A stretch of DNA of 31,305 nt from Firmicutes bacterium CAG:110. Lineage in GTDB: Bacteria > Bacillota > Clostridia > Oscillospirales > Oscillospiraceae. Shown piece by piece: positions 6,628 to 16,330 of the stretch. The notes beneath the pieces were generated by a model. That model saw only the letters and a list, made by a program, of their open reading frames with translations, searched no databases and had not been told where the DNA came from. The stretch lies in the NCBI GenBank assembly GCA_000434635.1, contig HF988090.1, positions 4,350 through 35,654 on the forward strand. The letters run 5' to 3'. Position numbers and translations under genes: made by a program. Position 1 is the first letter of the stretch. Every line of letters begins with the position of its first letter.

Positions 6628-7005
6628 TTAATTTTCCAGCGCCGCTTGCTGACTGCGGTAAAAGAATGTTTCTCCGGAACCGTCTTTCGACCCGCACAGG
6701 CGGTCGCCGTCGGTGCCGTGTATGAGGTACAGCTGCCGCGGATTTTCCAGCCCGGCTACCCCCAGAGAGAAAACCGTCATGGAATCCCGGTCAAAGCAGT
6801 ACGCGCCGCACATGGCATCAATGGTGCCGGTGAGCAGATTATGCTGCTCGCAGCTGACCAGCCCGTCCTGAAACCGGAACAGCTCCCCGGTTTCTGCGCA
6901 GTACCAGTCCCCTGCGAATTGCCCCGGATTCCAGGCCGTGGCGCACAGCCCAAAAGCCAGAATCAGCAGCACCAAAACCACCCCAATGGGTATCCATCGC
7001 TTCAT
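6628..7005 (-). CDS. Small membrane-anchored protein of unknown function, 125 aa
   Basis: The start is ATG at 7005, preceded on the minus strand by GGAGGG (7011-7016) at five bases; upstream in-frame starts lack a ribosome site. The N-terminus MKRWIPIGVVLVLLILAFG forms one membrane helix or uncleaved signal (about residues 4-22). The remaining ~100 residues are extracytoplasmic, with four cysteines (in DWYCAE, LVSCEQ, AMCGAYC) that could form disulfides and a beta-rich pattern. I do not recognise the family; the shape (signal anchor, then a small domain with GDWYC-TGE-FRF) recalls small secreted lipocalin-like or META-like domains, without proof. It is convergent with the sigma module and shares its terminator. 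A promoter-like pair lies at 7036-7064. Confidence 0.75.
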   Translation of the reverse strand: MKRWIPIGVVLVLLILAFGLCATAWNPGQFAGDWYCAETGELFRFQDGLVSCEQHNLLTGTIDAMCGAYCFDRDSMTVFSLGVAGLENPRQLYLIHGTDGDRLCGSKDGSGETFFYRSQQAALEN

Positions 7006-7035
7006 GCGTTCCCTCCATCCTTCTCTTGTGCCGCT

Positions 7036-7064
7036 ATTATACCCTACCCCGCCGCCCGCCGCAA
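7036..7064 (-). promoter_or_regulatory. Candidate promoter of the small membrane protein gene
   Basis: On the minus strand a perfect TATAAT (7036-7041) lies 17 bases after a weak -35, TTGCGG (7059-7064). The spacer is very G-rich. It sits about 30 bases before the gene start. Confidence 0.5.
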
Positions 7065-7130
7065 TTTGGAAAAATGGACAAGAATTATGTAAACTTTTGT
7101 GAAATATTTTCCTTGACATTTTTCGCATAC

Positions 7131-7159
7131 AAAAGGAGCCGCCCTTGTCGGGCGGCTCC
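7131..7159 (-). terminator. Terminator of the long nucleotide/amidotransferase gene run
   Basis: A perfect 10-bp GC stem (7135-7144 with 7150-7159) with a 5-base loop is followed on the minus strand by TTTTGTATGC. It lies 13 bases after the carB stop and is the only strong minus-strand terminator I see downstream of purC. Confidence 0.88.
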
Positions 7160-7172
7160 AAATGGAAAAGAA

Positions 7173-10100
7173 TCAGGCGTCAATGGTGGAAATGCCCAGA
7201 GTGATCTCTTCCAGCACGTCCAGCAGCACCCGCACCGTGTCCAGCGCCGTCAGCATGGTGACGCCGTTTTCCACTGCGCAGCGGCGGATCTGGCTGGAGC
7301 CGGAATGCACATCCTCACAGCGGACGTCCATGGTGTTGATGACGTAGGTGACGTAGCCCTGACGGATGGAATTGAGAATTTCGTCGGAGCCGTCGTCCAC
7401 CTTCGCCCGGACGCGGGTCCTGATGCCGTGCTGGCGCAGGAAAACCGCGGTGCCCACGGTGGCCTCAATGTTGAAGCCCAGCTGGTAAAACCGGCGGATC
7501 AGGGGCAACGCTTCCTCCTTGTCCTCGTCGGAGATGGTCACGAATACAGTACCGTAATTTTCCAGCTTCATGCCCGACGCCTGCATCGCCTTGTAAAGCG
7601 CGTGGGTCAGGTTGTTGTCGTAGCCGATGGCCTCGCCGGTGGATTTCATCTCCGGAGACAGGTAGGCATCCAGCCCCCGCAGCTTGGAGAAGGAGAAGGC
7701 CGGAGCTTTGGCATAGTACCGCTTCTGCTCGTCGGGGTACAGCATGTCGATGCCCTGCTCCTTCAGGCTCTGCCCCAGCGCCACCAGCGTGGCGATGTCT
7801 GCCAGCGGGTAGCCGGTGGCCTTGCTCAGGAACGGCACGGTACGGGAAGAACGGGGATTGACCTCGATGATATACACATGATCCTCCGGATCGACGATGA
7901 ACTGGATATTGTACAGTCCCCTGATGCCGATGGCAGGCCCCAGCTTCTTCGCGTACTGCAAAATAATGCCCTTGACCTTGTTGGAGATGGAGAAGGACGG
8001 GTACACGGAGATGGAGTCGCCGGAGTGAACGCCGGTGCGCTCCACCAGCTCCATGATGCCGGGGACGAACACGTCCGTCCCGTCGCAGATGGCGTCGATC
8101 TCCACCTCTTTGCCACGAATATACTTATCCACCAGCACAGGCTTGTCCGCGTCGATCTCCACGGCGGTGTGGAGGTAATGCCGCAGCTGCTCCTCGTTGG
8201 CGACGATCTGCATTGCCCGTCCGCCCAGCACGAAGCTGGGACGCACCAGAACGGGATAGCCGATCTCCCGGGCGGCGGCGACGCCGTCCTCAATGCGGGT
8301 GACGGCCTTTCCCTTGGGCTGGGGGATGTTCAGGGAAATCAGAAGCTTTTCAAAGGCGTCCCGGTTTTCCGCCTTTTCGATGGCGGCGCAGTCGGTGCCG
8401 ATGATGTTCACGCCCAAATCCGTCAGGGGCTGCGCCAGATTGATGGCGGTCTGGCCGCCCAGAGAGGCAATGACGCCCTCGGGCTTCTCCTGCTCCACCA
8501 CATTCATCACGTCCTCCACCGTCAGCGGCTCAAAGTACAGCTTGTCGGAGGTGGTGTAATCCGTGGAAACGGTTTCCGGGTTGTTGTTGATGATGATGGC
8601 CTCATAGCCTGCGTTTTTGATGGTCTGGATGGCGTGGACGGTGGAATAGTCGAATTCCACGCCCTGACCAATACGGATGGGGCCGGAGCCGAGGACGATG
8701 ACTTTCTTCTTGTCGGAGACAACGGACTCGTTTTCCGTCTCGTAGGTGGAGTAAAAATACGGGATATAGCTGTCGAATTCTCCCGCGCAGGAGTCGATCA
8801 TCTTGTACACCGGGCGGATGCTGCTGCTCTGGCGCAGGGCAAACACCTTCCGCTCCGGGACGTTCCAAATCTGCGCCACCGCCCGGTCGGAGAAGCCCAT
8901 CTTCTTCGCCTGATAATACACGCTACTGTCCATGACCGCGCCGGAAAGCTCCCGCTCTATGGAGATGATGTTCCGAAGCTTGCGGATGAAGAATGCGTCG
9001 ATGGTACTCTTTTCTACGATTTCCTCCACGCTTACGCCCATGCGAAGCAGCTGGGCGATGGCGTAGATGCGGTCGTCGGTGCCGATTCTGATATAGTCCA
9101 GCAGGTCTTCCCTGCCCCAGCTGTCGAATTTTGGCATGTGCAGGTGGTACACGCCAATCTCCAGAGAGCGGATGCCCTTGAGCAGACTTTCTTCAAAGGT
9201 GCGGCCGACGCTCATGGTTTCGCCCGTGGCCTTCATCTGAGTGCCGAGACGGTTGTTGGCGTCGGAGAATTTGTCGAAGGGGAACCGGGGCATTTTGGTG
9301 ACCACGTAGTCCAGCGCCGGCTCGAAGGCCGCGCAGGTGTTGGCAAGACGAATTTCATCCAGCGTCATGCCAACGCAGATCTTCGCGGAGACCCGGGCGA
9401 TTGGATAGCCGGAAGCCTTGGAGGCAAGTGCGGAGGAACGGGACACTCTGGGATTGACCTCGATGAGGTAATACTGGAAGGATTTGGGGTCCAGCGCGAA
9501 CTGGACGTTGCAGCCGCCCTGAATTTTCAGCGCGCGGATCAGGCGCAGGGCGGAATCCCGGAGCATATGATACTCTTTGTTGGTCAGCGTTTGCGACGGG
9601 CAGACCACGATGGAGTCGCCGGTGTGGATGCCCACGGGGTCAAGGTTCTCCATGTTGCAGATGGCAATGGCGGTGTCGTTGGCGTCCCGCATGACCTCGT
9701 ATTCGATTTCCTTGAAGCCCTTGATGCTTTTCTCCACCAGAACCTGATGGACGGGAGACAGCACCAGAGCGTTTTTCATGATCTCCCGGAATTCTTCCTC
9801 GTTATCGGCAAATCCGCCGCCGGTACCGCCCAGAGTAAAGGCAGGGCGAAGCACCACGGGATAGCCGATGGTTTCCGCCGCGGCAAGACCTTCCTCCATG
9901 GTATTGGCGATCTGAGAAGGAAGCACCGGCTCGCCAAGGCGCTCGCAAAGCTCCTTGAACAGTTCCCGATCCTCCGCCTGCTCAATAGATTCGCTGGGCG
10001 TTCCCAGCAGCTGCACGTGGCATTCCTTCAGAATGCCCTTCTTTTCCAGCTGCATGGCAAGATTCAATCCCGTCTGGCCGCCGATGCCGGGGATGATGGC

Positions 10101-10352
10101 GTCCGGCCGCTCAAAGCGAACGATACGGGCGATATATTCCAGCGTCAGCGGCTCCATGTAAACCTTGTCCGCGATGGCGGGGTCGGTCATGATGGTCGCG
10201 GGGTTGCTGTTGCACAGAATGACCTCATAGCCCTCTTCTTTCAGGGCGAGGCAGGCCTGTGTGCCGGCGTAGTCGAATTCCGCCGCCTGACCGATGACGA
10301 TGGGGCCGGAGCCAATGACCAGAATTTTCTTCAGATCGGTACGTTTCGGCAT
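7173..10352 (-). CDS. carB: Carbamoyl-phosphate synthase large subunit
   Basis: At 1059 residues this has the normal length. Together with CarA it makes carbamoyl phosphate from glutamine, bicarbonate and two ATP for pyrimidine and arginine synthesis. Two homologous ATP-grasp halves are visible. The first opens with LVIGSGPIVIGQAAEFDYAG, has LRPAFTLGGTGGG and ends in YLIEVNPRVSRSSALASKA. The second opens with VLGSGPIRIGQGVEFDY, has VRPSFVLGGRAM and ends in YIIEVNPRSSRTVPFLSKA. The last ~140 residues form the MGS-like allosteric domain (VFVTISDEDKEEALPLIRRF onwards). Start ATG 10352 lies one base after the carA stop, with GGAGGG inside the end of carA. It is the last gene before the terminator at 7131-7159. 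Its distance from other pyrimidine genes shows the cluster is organised around glutamine use rather than one pathway. Confidence 0.98.
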   Translation of the reverse strand: MPKRTDLKKILVIGSGPIVIGQAAEFDYAGTQACLALKEEGYEVILCNSNPATIMTDPAIADKVYMEPLTLEYIARIVRFERPDAIIPGIGGQTGLNLAMQLEKKGILKECHVQLLGTPSESIEQAEDRELFKELCERLGEPVLPSQIANTMEEGLAAAETIGYPVVLRPAFTLGGTGGGFADNEEEFREIMKNALVLSPVHQVLVEKSIKGFKEIEYEVMRDANDTAIAICNMENLDPVGIHTGDSIVVCPSQTLTNKEYHMLRDSALRLIRALKIQGGCNVQFALDPKSFQYYLIEVNPRVSRSSALASKASGYPIARVSAKICVGMTLDEIRLANTCAAFEPALDYVVTKMPRFPFDKFSDANNRLGTQMKATGETMSVGRTFEESLLKGIRSLEIGVYHLHMPKFDSWGREDLLDYIRIGTDDRIYAIAQLLRMGVSVEEIVEKSTIDAFFIRKLRNIISIERELSGAVMDSSVYYQAKKMGFSDRAVAQIWNVPERKVFALRQSSSIRPVYKMIDSCAGEFDSYIPYFYSTYETENESVVSDKKKVIVLGSGPIRIGQGVEFDYSTVHAIQTIKNAGYEAIIINNNPETVSTDYTTSDKLYFEPLTVEDVMNVVEQEKPEGVIASLGGQTAINLAQPLTDLGVNIIGTDCAAIEKAENRDAFEKLLISLNIPQPKGKAVTRIEDGVAAAREIGYPVLVRPSFVLGGRAMQIVANEEQLRHYLHTAVEIDADKPVLVDKYIRGKEVEIDAICDGTDVFVPGIMELVERTGVHSGDSISVYPSFSISNKVKGIILQYAKKLGPAIGIRGLYNIQFIVDPEDHVYIIEVNPRSSRTVPFLSKATGYPLADIATLVALGQSLKEQGIDMLYPDEQKRYYAKAPAFSFSKLRGLDAYLSPEMKSTGEAIGYDNNLTHALYKAMQASGMKLENYGTVFVTISDEDKEEALPLIRRFYQLGFNIEATVGTAVFLRQHGIRTRVRAKVDDGSDEILNSIRQGYVTYVINTMDVRCEDVHSGSSQIRRCAVENGVTMLTALDTVRVLLDVLEEITLGISTIDA

Positions 10353-10353
10353 G

Positions 10354-11439
10354 TTACTTTCCCTCCATCATGGCGATGAATTCATCGAACAGGTAGGCGC
10401 TGTCCTGCGGGCCGGGGGCGCTTTCCGGATGGTACTGGACGCTGAATATCCGGTCGGCGGCGCACTTCTGCCCCTCCACCGTACCGTCCAGCAGGTTGAC
10501 ATGGGTCACGGTCAGGCCGGTTCCCGCCAGAGAATCCGCCTTTACCGCGTAGGAATGGTTCTGGGAGGTGATCTCCACCTTCCCCGTCTGGAGATTTTTG
10601 ACAGGGTGATTTCCGCCCCGGTGGCCGAATTTCAGCTTGTAAGTGGACGCACCGTAGGCAAGGGCGATGATCTGATGTCCAAGACAAATGCCGAAAATCG
10701 GCAGCTTGCCTCGGAGGGCGCGGACAAGGGCAATCACCGGCTTTGCGTCCTCCGGGTTGCCGGGGCCGTTGGAGATGAACAGGCCATCCGGGTGCATGGC
10801 CATCACTTCCTCGACGGTAACCGTCCACGGAGCGATGGTTACTTCACACCCCCGGGCGTTCAGACTGCGGATGATGTTGTGCTTGATGCCGCAGTCAACG
10901 GCCACAACGCGGTGCTTTGGATTTGCACAGGCGGATATCCACGGGGATTTCGTACTCACCACGGAAACCTGATTGGTGGGCAGAGCGGTGGAGCGCATTT
11001 CCGCAAGGCAGGCGATGCTGGGGGTCTGCGCGTCCACGATCAGCGCCTTGCAAGTGCCCTCATCCCGGATGTGGCGGGCAAGGCGGCGGGTGTCCACCCC
11101 GGCGATACCCACAATGTCATACTGGATCATCACGTCTTCCAGTGTCCGCGCGGCGCGGAAATTGGAAGGCTCGCTGTTGAATTCCCGGACGACCAGACCG
11201 CTGATGGTGGGTCTGTCCGTCTCGTAGTCTTCATTGCACATGCCGTAATTGCCGATCAGGGGGTAGGTCATGACCACAGCCTGCGCGGTGTAGGAAGGGT
11301 CCGAGAGAATTTCCTGATAGCCCACCATGGAGGTATTGAACACCAGCTCCACCAGCGCGTCCCGTTTGGCGCCGAAGCCGTAGCCATAAAACTCGGTGCC
11401 GTCCTCCAGAATGATTTTTCTGTCAAAAATCCGATTCAT
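10354..11439 (-). CDS. carA: Carbamoyl-phosphate synthase small (glutaminase) subunit
   Basis: 361 residues, normal length. The N-terminal CarA domain includes FNTSMVGYQEILSDPSY (about residues 34-50). The C-terminal class I glutamine amidotransferase domain has the nucleophile Cys252 in FGICLGHQ and the His337/Glu339 pair in QYHPES, so the triad is complete. It hydrolyses glutamine and channels ammonia to CarB. Its ATG overlaps the purF stop by four bases (ATGA) and its stop is one base from the carB start, so purF-carA-carB are almost certainly co-translated. Coupling of carAB to purF rather than to pyr genes is notable. Confidence 0.98.
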   Translation of the reverse strand: MNRIFDRKIILEDGTEFYGYGFGAKRDALVELVFNTSMVGYQEILSDPSYTAQAVVMTYPLIGNYGMCNEDYETDRPTISGLVVREFNSEPSNFRAARTLEDVMIQYDIVGIAGVDTRRLARHIRDEGTCKALIVDAQTPSIACLAEMRSTALPTNQVSVVSTKSPWISACANPKHRVVAVDCGIKHNIIRSLNARGCEVTIAPWTVTVEEVMAMHPDGLFISNGPGNPEDAKPVIALVRALRGKLPIFGICLGHQIIALAYGASTYKLKFGHRGGNHPVKNLQTGKVEITSQNHSYAVKADSLAGTGLTVTHVNLLDGTVEGQKCAADRIFSVQYHPESAPGPQDSAYLFDEFIAMMEGK

Positions 11440-12869
11440 GGCTTTTCACCGGCCTTTCTCTGGGAAAGCTTCTGCTCAAACTGGTCTTTCCGGGTGTCCT
11501 CGGGGATCACCGTGGGATAGTCGCCGTTGAAGCAGGCGCTGCAATATTCTTCGCTGCCGCAGAGGTCACGCAGATTCCCCAGAGGCAGATAGCCCAGACT
11601 GTCCACACCGATGATCTCCGCGATTTCCTCCACAGTATGGTGACAGGCGATCAGGTGCTCCCGGGAGTCGATGTCCGTGCCATAGTAGCAGGGGTGCAGG
11701 AACGGCGGCGCGGAGATGCGCATGTGAATTTCCTTCGCCCCCGCGTCCCGCAGAAGCTGCACAATGCGCCCGGAGGTTGTGCCCCGGACGATGGAATCGT
11801 CCACCATCACCACCCGTTTGCCCCGGACTTCGCTTTCCACGGGGCTGAGCTTGATCTTGACCTGATCTACCCGGTGATCCTGCCCGGGGGCGATGAAGGT
11901 CCTGCCGATATATTTGTTTTTGATCAGGCCGATGCCGTAGGGAATCCCCGATTCCCTGGCATAGCCCATGGCGGCGTCCAGACCGGAATCCGGCACGCCG
12001 ATGACAATGTCCGCGTCCACCGGATGGGTTTTCGCAAGGATCTCCCCTGCCCTGACCCGGGCATCGTGAACGCTGACACCGTCGATGACGGAATCCGGCC
12101 GGGCAAAGTAGATGTATTCAAAAATGCACATCTTTTTGGGCGCGGTGCCGCAGTGGCTGGTGTCGGAGTGGATGCCGTCGCAGTCAAAGGTCAGGATTTC
12201 TCCGGGCAGAATGTCCCGCTGGAATTCCGCGCCGACAGCGTGAAGGGCACAGCTCTCCGATGCGACGATATACGTCCCGTCCTTCATTTTTCCATAGCAC
12301 AGCGGGCGGAATCCATGGGGGTCGCGCACCGCAATGAGCTTGGTAGAGGACATCATGACCAGAGAAAAAGCGCCCTCCAGCCTGTCCACCGCGCGGCTGA
12401 CCGCCGCCTGAATGGAGGGAGCGGTGATCCGCTCCCGTGTGATCACATAGGCGATGGTCTCCGTGTCGGAGGTAGTATGGAAAATGGCGCCGGAAAGCTC
12501 CAGCTCCCGGCGGAGCTGAAGCGCGTTGCTCAAATTGCCGTTATGGGCAAGCGCCAGCTTGCCTTTTAAGTGATTGACCTGAATAGGCTGGCAGTTTGCC
12601 AGATTGGAGCCGCCGGTGGTGCCATAGCGGGCGTGGGCAACCGCCATTTTCCCCATGGGGAACTGCTTCATGACGCTGCCCGTGAACACCTCACTGACCA
12701 GCCCCAGACCCTTGTGGCCGTCAAAAACACCGTCGTCATTGACGACAATGCCGCAGCCCTCCTGCCCACGGTGCTGTAAGGAATACAGCCCGTAGTAGGC
12801 AAGGCTCGCTACATCCTCCTGACGCTGGCTGTAAACGCCGAACACGCCGCATTCTTCGTGGATACTCAT
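11436..12869 (-). CDS. purF: Amidophosphoribosyltransferase (first step of purine synthesis)
   Basis: 477 residues. It transfers the glutamine amide to PRPP to give phosphoribosylamine. The class II (Ntn) nucleophile is Cys7 after the short propeptide MSIHEE, which must be removed for activity. The PRPP-binding loop VVMVDDSIVRGTTS is at residues 353-366. Cysteines 248 (KMCIFE), 394 (LHPCYYG), 443 and 446 (YCSAC) correspond to the four ligands of the 4Fe-4S cluster in Bacillus-type PurF. That cluster is oxygen-labile and makes enzyme stability oxygen-dependent, which suits an anaerobe. It sits two bases after pyrG and overlaps carA, with its ribosome site inside the pyrG end. Confidence 0.98.
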   Translation of the reverse strand: MSIHEECGVFGVYSQRQEDVASLAYYGLYSLQHRGQEGCGIVVNDDGVFDGHKGLGLVSEVFTGSVMKQFPMGKMAVAHARYGTTGGSNLANCQPIQVNHLKGKLALAHNGNLSNALQLRRELELSGAIFHTTSDTETIAYVITRERITAPSIQAAVSRAVDRLEGAFSLVMMSSTKLIAVRDPHGFRPLCYGKMKDGTYIVASESCALHAVGAEFQRDILPGEILTFDCDGIHSDTSHCGTAPKKMCIFEYIYFARPDSVIDGVSVHDARVRAGEILAKTHPVDADIVIGVPDSGLDAAMGYARESGIPYGIGLIKNKYIGRTFIAPGQDHRVDQVKIKLSPVESEVRGKRVVMVDDSIVRGTTSGRIVQLLRDAGAKEIHMRISAPPFLHPCYYGTDIDSREHLIACHHTVEEIAEIIGVDSLGYLPLGNLRDLCGSEEYCSACFNGDYPTVIPEDTRKDQFEQKLSQRKAGEKP

Positions 12870-12871
12870 GG

Positions 12872-14467
12872 TTATTCTCCCAGACTGGCCTTGACAAAGC
12901 CGAGAAACAGCGGATGGGGCTTGTTGGGACGGCTCTTGAATTCCGGATGGTACTGCACGCCCACATGGAAGGGGCGGTCGGTCAGCTCCACAGTCTCCAC
13001 CAGACGCCCGTCCGGGGAGGTACCGCTTAAGGTAAGTCCGGCCTTTTGCAGAACGTCCCGGTAATCATTGTTGAATTCGTAGCGGTGGCGGTGGCGCTCG
13101 TGAATCAGACCCGCGCCGTAGCACCGCGCCATGGTCGTATCCGGGGTGATGACGCAGGGGTAAGCGCCAAGGCGCAGCGTGCCGCCCTTGTCCACTTCGT
13201 CGCTCTGTCCGGGCATGAAGTCGATGACCTTATGCTCGCTTACCGGGTCAAATTCGCCGGAATTGGCGTCCGCCAGACCGGCAACATTCCGGGCGTACTC
13301 AATGACGGCGATCTGCATACCAAGGCAGATGCCGAAATAAGGCACCTTCTTTTCCCGGGCGTACTTCGCCGCAAGGATCATGCCCTCGATGCCCCGGCCG
13401 CCGAAGCCGCCGGGAACGATGATGCCGTCCAGATGGGACAGCTTCTCATTGACGGTTTCCTCCGTCAGCGTCTCCGAATCGATCCACTGGATGTCCACAA
13501 CGGCGTCCAGGGCGTAGCCCGCATGGCGCAGAGCTTCCGCCACGGAGAGATAGGCGTCGTGAAGCTGGACGTACTTGCCAACCAGGCCGATGGTGACGTG
13601 CTTGCTGCTGTTTCTGATTTTCTCCACCATCTGAATCCATTCCGTCAGTTCAGGCTTGGGCGTTTCCAGACCCAGTTCCCGGCAGACAATGCCGGACAGA
13701 TTGGACTTTTCCAGCATCAGCGGGGCTTCGTACAGCACGGGCAGAGTGATATTCTCAATGACGCAGTCCGGCTTGACGTTGCAGAACATACTGATCTTCT
13801 GGAAAATGGAGGATTCCAGCGGCTCATCGCAGCGCAGAACGATGATATCCGGCTTGACGCCCATGCCCTGCAATTCCTTGACGGAGTGCTGGGTGGGCTT
13901 GGACTTATGCTCGTCGGAGCCACGGAGGAACGGCACCAGCGTCACGTGGATGAACAGGCTGTTCTCCTTCCCTACCTCCAGCGCGATCTGGCGCACCGCC
14001 TCCAGGAAGGGCTGGGACTCGATATCGCCGATGGTGCCGCCGATTTCGGTGATGACCACATCCGCGTCGGTCTTCCGGCCGACGCTGTAGACGAACTCTT
14101 TGATCTCATTGGTCACGTGGGGAATGACCTGAACCGTGGAACCCAGATACTCGCCCCGGCGTTCCTTGTTCAGCACGTTCCAGTACACCTTTCCGGTGGT
14201 CAGGTTGGAGAACTTGTTCAGGTCTTCATCGATGAAGCGCTCGTAGTGACCCAAGTCCAGGTCGGTCTCCGCGCCGTCCTCGGTGACGTAGACCTCGCCG
14301 TGCTGGTAGGGGCTCATGGTGCCGGGGTCAACGTTGATGTAGGGGTCCAGCTTCTGGGCGGCGACCTTCAGTCCCCGCGCCTTGAGAAGACGGCCAAGAG
14401 ACGCCGCGGTGATGCCCTTGCCAAGACCGGAAACCACGCCGCCGGTCACAAAGATGTATTTCGTCAT
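12872..14467 (-). CDS. pyrG: CTP synthase
   Basis: 531 residues, normal length. It converts UTP to CTP with ATP and glutamine. The N-terminal amidoligase domain begins MTKYIFVTGGVVSGLGKGI, with the P-loop-like VVSGLGKG and the UTP-site stretch TEIGGTIGDIES near residues 140-151. The class I glutaminase domain has Cys381 in FGICLGMQ and His507/Glu509 in QYHPEF. Start ATG 14467 follows AAAGGAG. Gaps are 14 bases to glmS upstream and two to purF downstream, consistent with one transcript. Nothing in the sequence is unusual; a PyrG-type CTP-responsive attenuator would need a long leader, and there is none here because the gene is internal. Confidence 0.98.
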   Translation of the reverse strand: MTKYIFVTGGVVSGLGKGITAASLGRLLKARGLKVAAQKLDPYINVDPGTMSPYQHGEVYVTEDGAETDLDLGHYERFIDEDLNKFSNLTTGKVYWNVLNKERRGEYLGSTVQVIPHVTNEIKEFVYSVGRKTDADVVITEIGGTIGDIESQPFLEAVRQIALEVGKENSLFIHVTLVPFLRGSDEHKSKPTQHSVKELQGMGVKPDIIVLRCDEPLESSIFQKISMFCNVKPDCVIENITLPVLYEAPLMLEKSNLSGIVCRELGLETPKPELTEWIQMVEKIRNSSKHVTIGLVGKYVQLHDAYLSVAEALRHAGYALDAVVDIQWIDSETLTEETVNEKLSHLDGIIVPGGFGGRGIEGMILAAKYAREKKVPYFGICLGMQIAVIEYARNVAGLADANSGEFDPVSEHKVIDFMPGQSDEVDKGGTLRLGAYPCVITPDTTMARCYGAGLIHERHRHRYEFNNDYRDVLQKAGLTLSGTSPDGRLVETVELTDRPFHVGVQYHPEFKSRPNKPHPLFLGFVKASLGE

Positions 14468-14481
14468 TGGTGATTTCTCCT

Positions 14482-16299
14482 TTACTCTACTGTAACGGAT
14501 TTTGCCAGATTTTTCGGTTTGTCGATATCACAGCCGTTTTCCTTGGCCACGTAATAGGCCAGCAGCTGTAACGGGACGATTTCGGCCACCGCGCACAGCA
14601 GCGGGTCGATTTTCGGCACAAAGATCATGTCGTCGGCCAGAGAAACGATCTTCCCGTTCCCCTTGAAGGCCACCGCGAGCACCTCCGCGCCCCGCGCCTT
14701 GACCTCCACGATGTTGCTCATGGTCTTCTCCATGACCGCGTCGTTGCAGCACAGGGCGATCACCGGCTGCCCCTCGCAAATCAGGGCGATGGTGCCGTGT
14801 TTCAACTCGCCCGCCGCGTAGGATTCCGCGTGGATGTAGGAGATCTCCTTCATCTTCAGCGCCCCTTCCAGAGCGACGGCGTAGTCGGTGTTTCTTCCGA
14901 TGAAGAACATGGAGGGGCTGCCGTGGTATTTCTTTGCCAGAGCAGGAATGGCAGGGTTCATGTCCAGCGCCGTCTGCATCTGCTTGGGCAGGGAGCGTAG
15001 CGCCGTGAGCAGCCGCTTGTACTCCTTCCCCTCGACAGTCCCCAGAGATTTGGCCGCGTACAGGGCAAACAGGTACAGCACCGTCAGCTGGGTGGTGTAG
15101 CCCTTGGTGGTGGCCACGGCAATCTCCGGGCCTGCCCATGTGTACAGGGTGTAGTCGGCGATTTTCGCAATGGTACTGCCCACCACGTTCACGATGGCAA
15201 GCGCCTTCGCACCCCGGCGCTGGCATTCCTTCATGGCAGCAATGGTATCCGCCGTCTCGCCGGACTGGGACAGGACGATGAGCAGCGTATGCCCGTCAAT
15301 CAGGGGGTCTGCGTAGCGAAGCTCACTTGCCAGCTCCGTAGTCACGGGGATACGGCACAGCTTCTCGATGGTATATTTCCCCGCGCACCCGGCATAATAG
15401 GCCGAGCCGCAGGCCGTAATGACAATTTTATGGATTGGGGAAAGATCGATGTTCAGGTCGTCCAGAACGATCTCCCCATTCCGGATTCTGGGGGTGATGG
15501 TCGCTTCCACCGCCCGGGGCTGCTCCATGATCTCCTTGAGCATGAAGTGGTCGTAGCCGCCCTTTTCCGCCGCCTGGATGTCCCATGTGATGCGGCTGGC
15601 CTTCTTGGTGATGGGGTGGCCTGAGCAATCGTAGACCTGAATGGAGTCGGGCGTCAGCTCCGCAAGCTCGCCGTCCTCCAGATAGATGACGTTCCGGGTG
15701 TGCGCCACCAGCGCGGTGACGTCGGAGGCAAAGAAATTCTCTCCGATGCCCACGCCGAGAATCAAAGGGCTTGCCTCCCGGACGGCGAGAACCGTATCCG
15801 GCGTGTCCGTGCAGACAATTCCCAGAGCGTAGGAGCCAACCAGCCGGGAAGAAGCCTTCATGACGGCTTTCCGGAAATCGCCGGCATAGTACATTTCAAT
15901 CAGATGGACGATGACCTCGGTGTCCGTCTCGCTCTCGAAACGATAGCCCTTCCGGACGAGTTCCTCCCGAAGCTCCATGTAGTTTTCGATAATGCCGTTG
16001 TGAACGACGGCGAATTTTCCGTCGTTGCTGGCATGGGGATGGGCGTTTATGTCGTTGGGTGCGCCGTGAGTCGCCCAGCGGGTGTGACCGATTCCGGTAG
16101 TGCCGGAAACCAGCCGCCCGTCGTCCGTCTTTTCCCGGAGGTTCTGAATGCGTCCCGTGACCTTGCTGATGGCGATGTGGTCTCCCTGCACCACCGCAAT
16201 TCCGGCGGAATCATAGCCCCGGTATTCCAGCTTTGAAAGTCCGTCCAGCAGTACCGGCGCGGCGTTCTGCGTGCCTGTAAATCCTACGATTCCACACAT
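14482..16299 (-). CDS. glmS: Glutamine-fructose-6-phosphate aminotransferase (isomerizing)
   Basis: 605 residues, normal length. It makes glucosamine-6-phosphate for peptidoglycan. The N-terminal class II glutaminase has Cys2 (MCGIVGF), with HTRWATHG and HNGIIENY downstream. Two SIS sugar-isomerase domains follow, with ITACGSAYYAG and VLSQSGETADT in the first. The C-terminus ends DKPKNLAKSVTVE, with the catalytic lysine near residue 600. Start ATG 16299 follows a strong AAAGGAGG. The upstream gap is only 31 bases, so there is no room for the glmS ribozyme found before this gene in many Firmicutes; regulation must come from the operon or the substrate level. Confidence 0.98.
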   Translation of the reverse strand: MCGIVGFTGTQNAAPVLLDGLSKLEYRGYDSAGIAVVQGDHIAISKVTGRIQNLREKTDDGRLVSGTTGIGHTRWATHGAPNDINAHPHASNDGKFAVVHNGIIENYMELREELVRKGYRFESETDTEVIVHLIEMYYAGDFRKAVMKASSRLVGSYALGIVCTDTPDTVLAVREASPLILGVGIGENFFASDVTALVAHTRNVIYLEDGELAELTPDSIQVYDCSGHPITKKASRITWDIQAAEKGGYDHFMLKEIMEQPRAVEATITPRIRNGEIVLDDLNIDLSPIHKIVITACGSAYYAGCAGKYTIEKLCRIPVTTELASELRYADPLIDGHTLLIVLSQSGETADTIAAMKECQRRGAKALAIVNVVGSTIAKIADYTLYTWAGPEIAVATTKGYTTQLTVLYLFALYAAKSLGTVEGKEYKRLLTALRSLPKQMQTALDMNPAIPALAKKYHGSPSMFFIGRNTDYAVALEGALKMKEISYIHAESYAAGELKHGTIALICEGQPVIALCCNDAVMEKTMSNIVEVKARGAEVLAVAFKGNGKIVSLADDMIFVPKIDPLLCAVAEIVPLQLLAYYVAKENGCDIDKPKNLAKSVTVE

Positions 16300-16330
16300 A
16301 AGAAACCTCCTTTGTTTGTGCTGTTGCAGC

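Noticed and set aside
7026..10379. Very long plus-strand open frame (over 1100 codons) opposite carB
   Set aside because: It is antisense to an intact carB in the mirrored codon frame, a common effect of GC-rich third positions; its product is a low-complexity His/Asp/Gly/Val mix with no ribosome site.
16300..16330. glmS ribozyme upstream of glmS
   Set aside because: The intergenic gap is 31 bases, far too short for the ribozyme.
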